NCBI RefSeq assembly: GCF_020622265.1
Contig: NZ_JACNMQ010000001.1
Span: forward strand, 744,001 to 808,000
From: Halomonas sp. M20
GTDB lineage: Bacteria; Pseudomonadota; Gammaproteobacteria; Pseudomonadales; Halomonadaceae
Direction: 5' to 3'
DNA: 64,000 nt
Shown here one piece after another: positions 60,614 to 64,000 of this stretch. The position numbers and the translations under genes are program-made. Below the pieces are notes generated by a model. The model saw nothing but the letters and a program-made list of their open reading frames with translations. It made no database searches and had not been told where the DNA came from. Position 1 is the first letter of the stretch; every line of letters starts with the position of its first letter.

Positions 60614-61705
60614 ATGAGCGAGTCCCCGGTCGACCTCGATGAATTACGTGATCGCATCGATCAAATCGATGGCGAGATTCTACGCTTGATCAGCGAGCGA
60701 GCCAGCTGTGCCCAGCAGGTTGCCCAGGTCAAGACGGCTTCCGATCCAGGCGCGGCCTTCTATCGCCCTGAGCGGGAAGCCACGGTGCTCAGGCGTATCA
60801 TGGCACTCAACAATGGGCCGCTGGATTCCGAGGAAATGGCGCGGCTGTTTCGCGAGATCATGTCTGCCTGTCTGGCGCTGGAACAGCCGATCAAGGTGGC
60901 CTATCTAGGGCCCGAAGGCACTTTCACTCAGCAGGCCACCCTCAAGCATTTCGGCGATAGCGCCAACAGTCTACCCATGGCGGCCATCGACGAGGTTTTT
61001 CGCGAGGTCGAGGCCGGCGCCGCCCACTATGGCGTGGTGCCGGTAGAGAACTCCACGGAAGGGGTGATCAACCATACCCTGGACTCCTTCATGGACTCCT
61101 CGATGCGAATCTGTGGCGAGGTGGTGCTGCGCATTCATCACCATTTGCTGGTGGCCGGTACCACGCGCCGGGACAAGATCTCGCGCATCTACTCCCACCC
61201 GCAGTCCTTCGCCCAGTGTCGCAAGTGGCTGGATGCGCACTATCCCCATGCCGAACGCGTGCCGGTCTCGTCCAATGCGGAAGCCGCACGGCTGATCAAG
61301 ACCGAGTGGCATAGTGCCGCCATTGCCGGAGACATGGCGGGCAAGCTCTACGAGCTCGAGAGGATCGCGGAGAAGATCGAGGATCGTCCGGATAATTCCA
61401 CGCGCTTTCTGATCATCGGCAATCAGGATGTCGCCTTGTCCGGAGACGACAAGACCTCCCTGGTGGTGGCGATGCGCAACCAGCCCGGCGCACTGCACGA
61501 CCTGCTTGAGCCGTTTCATCGCCACCAGATCGACCTGACCCGCCTGGAAACCCGGCCGTCGCGATCCGGCGTGTGGAACTATGTGTTCTTCATCGACTTG
61601 AAAGGGCATTGTGATCAACCGGAAGTGGCGGCGGTGCTGGAAGAAGTACGCCTACGCGCTGCCGAGGTGAAGGTACTGGGATCCTACCCTCAGGGTGTGC
61701 TCTAG
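60614..61705 (+). CDS. pheA: Bifunctional chorismate mutase / prephenate dehydratase (P-protein)
   Basis: A 363-aa enzyme of phenylalanine synthesis. An AroQ-type chorismate mutase occupies about residues 1-90 (LDELRDRIDQIDGEILRLIS), the prephenate dehydratase domain 95-275 (PEGTFTQQA, ENSTEGVINHTLDSF, STRFLII) and an ACT regulatory domain the remainder, with the phenylalanine-binding LETRPSRSG in place of ESRP. Strong ribosome-binding site AAGGAG. Confidence 0.96.
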   Translation: MSESPVDLDELRDRIDQIDGEILRLISERASCAQQVAQVKTASDPGAAFYRPEREATVLRRIMALNNGPLDSEEMARLFREIMSACLALEQPIKVAYLGPEGTFTQQATLKHFGDSANSLPMAAIDEVFREVEAGAAHYGVVPVENSTEGVINHTLDSFMDSSMRICGEVVLRIHHHLLVAGTTRRDKISRIYSHPQSFAQCRKWLDAHYPHAERVPVSSNAEAARLIKTEWHSAAIAGDMAGKLYELERIAEKIEDRPDNSTRFLIIGNQDVALSGDDKTSLVVAMRNQPGALHDLLEPFHRHQIDLTRLETRPSRSGVWNYVFFIDLKGHCDQPEVAAVLEEVRLRAAEVKVLGSYPQGVL

Positions 61706-61706
61706 C

Positions 61707-63971
61707 ATGGCAGTGCCACAACAAGGCTTGCAGTGTGCCAGTGACGTCTTCGAACCCCGACTTTTGATCGTCGGGCTCGGGCTGATTGGCGGCTCATTGG
61801 CAGGCGCCCTCAAGACCGCGGGGTTTCAAGGCGAGATCGTCGCCTGCGACCAGGATGCCAACGAGATCGCCCGGGGCCTCGAGATGGGGCTGATCGATGC
61901 CGGCGGCACCGAGCTCGGGCCTCTGGTGCCGGGCAGCTCGATGATCCTGCTGGCAGTGCCGGTGTTGGCCATGGAGTCCGTCTTGCAGGCATTGGCGCCG
62001 CTGATCGAAGATCAGGTGGTGACCGATGTCGGCAGTACCAAGCTGGCGATTCGCGCCGCGGCGAAGCGCGTGTTCGGAAGATTGCCACCCACTATGGTGC
62101 TGGGGCACCCGATTGCCGGCTCGGAAAAGAGCGGGGTGGCCGCCTCCAATGCCTCCCTGTATCGGCAGCACAAGGTCATTCTTACCCCTCAGGCTGACAC
62201 CGACCCCGACGCCTTGCGGCGTGTCCATGCGTTATGGGCAGCTTGCGGTGCCGAGGTGCTGGAAATGACGGTGGAGCGCCACGATGAGGTGCTGGCGCGT
62301 ACAAGTCACTTGCCGCATCTTCTGGCGTTTTCTCTGGTCGATACCCTGGCGCGCCAGGATGAGCGGCTGGAGATTTTTCGCTATGCCGCCGGCGGATTTC
62401 GCGATTTTACCCGCATCGCCGGCAGCGATCCGGTCATGTGGCGCGATATCTTCAGCGCCAATCGCGATGCCCTGTTGACGGCATTGGATGACTTCGAGAG
62501 TGGTGTCGCACGCTTGAGAAAAGCCATTGAAAGTGGCGATGAGGATGCCCTGCTGTCCACTCTTGATCGGGCTAGTCATGCCCGACACTATTTCGATACG
62601 TTACTGAACAAGACGAGATACCAGACAATGGAACCACGTAATGTCCGCTATCGCGCCCGTCCGGGCGGTAGTGTCAGCGGCTCGATCCGAGTGCCCGGCG
62701 ACAAGTCGATCTCCCATCGGGCCATCATGCTCGGCGCCCTGGCTGAGGGCGTCACCCAGGTGCAGGGATTTCTCGAAGGCGAGGATAGCCTGGCGACACT
62801 GCAGGCCTTTCGCGAAATGGGGGTTGCCATTGAAGGGCCGCACCAGGGGCGTGTGACCATTCATGGCGTTGGCATGCACGGCTTGAAGAAGCCCGCGGGG
62901 CCGCTTTATGTAGGCAATGCGGGCACCGCCATGCGCCTGTTCGCCGGGCTGCTGGCCGGGCAATCCTTCGATACCGAGCTGACAGGCGATGCATCGTTGA
63001 CCAAGCGACCCATGGCCCGAGTCGCGGATCCGCTGCGAGAAATGGGCGCGGTCATCGAGACCGCCGCCGATCAGCGTCCGCCGCTTACCATTCGAGGCGG
63101 TCAGCAGTTGAAGGGCATCGTCTACGACATGCCCATGGCCAGCGCTCAGGTCAAGTCCTGCCTGTTGCTGGCCGGTCTTTACGCCGAGGGCGAAACCCGA
63201 GTGCGTGAGCCGGCCCCGACCCGAGACCATACTGAGCGCATGCTCAACGGCTTTGGTTACCCAGTGCAGCGCGAGGGCGATATTGCCTGGCTCGAAGGTG
63301 GCGGTCGTCTAACCGCCGGCCCTATCGATGTACCCTCGGATATCTCCTCGGCGACCTTCTTCCTGGTCGCCGCTGCGATCACGCCGGGGGCGGATCTGAT
63401 GCTTGAGCACGTTGGCATCAATCCGACGCGTATCGGCGTGATCAATATTCTCAAGGCCATGGGAGCGGATCTCGAGTTGATAGATGAGCACGAAGTGGGT
63501 GGCGAGCCGGTAGCCAACATTCACATTCGCTATCGGCCACTTACGGGGATCGACATTCCTGAGGAGCAAGTGCCCCTGGCCATCGATGAGTTTCCGGCGC
63601 TGTTCATCGCTGCCGCCAATGCGGCAGGCACGACTCGACTGAGGGGTGCCGAGGAACTGCGGGTCAAGGAGTCCGATCGGCTTCAGGCCATGGCGGATGG
63701 CTTGAGCACATTGGGTGTCGAGACCACGCTCCATGCGGATGGCATCGATATTTCAGGTCGCGATCAAGACCGGGGAGCCGACGAGCCCAGCTATGGGGGT
63801 GGTCATGTCGATAGCCTGGGCGATCATCGCATTGCCATGTCGTTTGCCATAGCCAGCCTGCGGGCTAGCGATGACATCGTCATTGATGACTGCGCCAATG
63901 TGGCCACCTCGTTTCCCGGCTTCGTCGAGCTGGCACGTCGTGTAGGGCTTAACCTGGAGGAGCAAGCGTGA
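61707..63971 (+). CDS. Fused prephenate dehydrogenase TyrA and EPSP synthase AroA
   Basis: A 754-aa bifunctional enzyme. Residues about 18-300 are an NAD-linked prephenate dehydrogenase (LLIVGLGLIGGSLAGAL Rossmann loop, GHPIAGSEKSGV), making the tyrosine precursor. From Met308 comes 5-enolpyruvylshikimate-3-phosphate synthase: VPGDKSISHRA, GNAGTAMRLFAG, RVKESDRLQAMA and GDHRIAMSFAIA. This tyrA-aroA fusion is known in Pseudomonas, Acinetobacter and relatives. A GTG at 61695, overlapping pheA, is an alternative start. The stop overlaps the cmk start. Confidence 0.95.
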   Translation: MAVPQQGLQCASDVFEPRLLIVGLGLIGGSLAGALKTAGFQGEIVACDQDANEIARGLEMGLIDAGGTELGPLVPGSSMILLAVPVLAMESVLQALAPLIEDQVVTDVGSTKLAIRAAAKRVFGRLPPTMVLGHPIAGSEKSGVAASNASLYRQHKVILTPQADTDPDALRRVHALWAACGAEVLEMTVERHDEVLARTSHLPHLLAFSLVDTLARQDERLEIFRYAAGGFRDFTRIAGSDPVMWRDIFSANRDALLTALDDFESGVARLRKAIESGDEDALLSTLDRASHARHYFDTLLNKTRYQTMEPRNVRYRARPGGSVSGSIRVPGDKSISHRAIMLGALAEGVTQVQGFLEGEDSLATLQAFREMGVAIEGPHQGRVTIHGVGMHGLKKPAGPLYVGNAGTAMRLFAGLLAGQSFDTELTGDASLTKRPMARVADPLREMGAVIETAADQRPPLTIRGGQQLKGIVYDMPMASAQVKSCLLLAGLYAEGETRVREPAPTRDHTERMLNGFGYPVQREGDIAWLEGGGRLTAGPIDVPSDISSATFFLVAAAITPGADLMLEHVGINPTRIGVINILKAMGADLELIDEHEVGGEPVANIHIRYRPLTGIDIPEEQVPLAIDEFPALFIAAANAAGTTRLRGAEELRVKESDRLQAMADGLSTLGVETTLHADGIDISGRDQDRGADEPSYGGGHVDSLGDHRIAMSFAIASLRASDDIVIDDCANVATSFPGFVELARRVGLNLEEQA

Positions 63972-64000
63972 CAAATGCACAAGAGCCGGTGCTGGCCATC
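63968..64000 (+). CDS. cmk: Cytidylate kinase, 5' fragment (cut by window edge)
   Basis: Eleven codons from a GTG that overlaps the aroA stop (GTGA). They encode MTNAQEPVLAI, where VLAI is the usual lead into the Cmk P-loop. cmk follows aroA in most gammaproteobacteria, so the assignment is mainly by context. Confidence 0.7.
   Translation, partial: MTNAQEPVLAI

Overview
The window is a chromosomal segment of a Gram-negative gammaproteobacterium. Gene order, the TyrA-AroA fusion, the Pseudomonas-like pilA/pilBCD-coaE-yacG block and the moderately high G+C content suggest Oceanospirillales, most likely Halomonadaceae (Halomonas-like). That assignment is inferred from gene content; there is no rRNA gene here. 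I see no tRNA, prophage, insertion sequence or CRISPR array.

Layout. (1) 27-3440, minus strand: lpoA-yraN-diaA-dolP, divergent from rsmI, as in E. coli. (2) 4472-4822: RNase P RNA. (3) 4911-22654: a nearly complete division and cell-wall (dcw) cluster, rsmH-ftsL-ftsI-murE-murF-mraY-murD-ftsW-murG-murC-ddl-ftsQ-ftsA-ftsZ-lpxC, without an mraZ in front and with an unusually long, AT-rich gap between ftsQ and ftsA. (4) 22735-28758: a DciA-like DUF721 gene, then secA preceded by a small secreted-leader ORF that ends in an RGPP motif (candidate arrest peptide), argJ, and a Nudix/TMP-synthase-like fusion. (5) 28856-34950: type IV pilus biogenesis pilB-pilC-pilD with coaE and yacG on the minus strand, and the pilin gene pilA divergent. 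(6) 35139-35771: two small genes, an orphan Cas2-like protein and an unrecognised 102-aa protein. (7) 36165-55796: a Lap-type surface adhesion system. A TolC-like outer-membrane protein, an ABC transporter and a membrane fusion protein are followed by a giant 3127-aa adhesin with 19 tandem 106-aa repeats, a vWA domain and RTX/T1SS signals. On the opposite strand lie the c-di-GMP receptor LapD and the periplasmic protease LapG, then an acyltransferase and rdgC. (8) 56009-64000: thioesterase, gyrA, and the aromatic/serine string serC-pheA-tyrA/aroA-cmk (cmk cut by the window edge).

How the parts work together. The dcw genes make UDP-MurNAc-pentapeptide and lipid II and build the divisome; lpoA upstream activates a penicillin-binding protein and lpxC downstream commits carbon to lipid A, so the first 23 kb is an envelope-assembly block. 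In the Lap block, the three transport proteins would secrete the adhesin and hold it in the outer membrane by its N-terminal retention module. LapG would cut that module to release the cell, and LapD would hold LapG inactive when c-di-GMP is high. Here the expected LapG cleavage tetrapeptide is altered (PTAG at residues 107-110) and LapG carries a twin-arginine-like signal. The points most worth following up are the RGPP leader before secA, the altered Lap cleavage site, and a palindromic repeat element between pilC and pilD.
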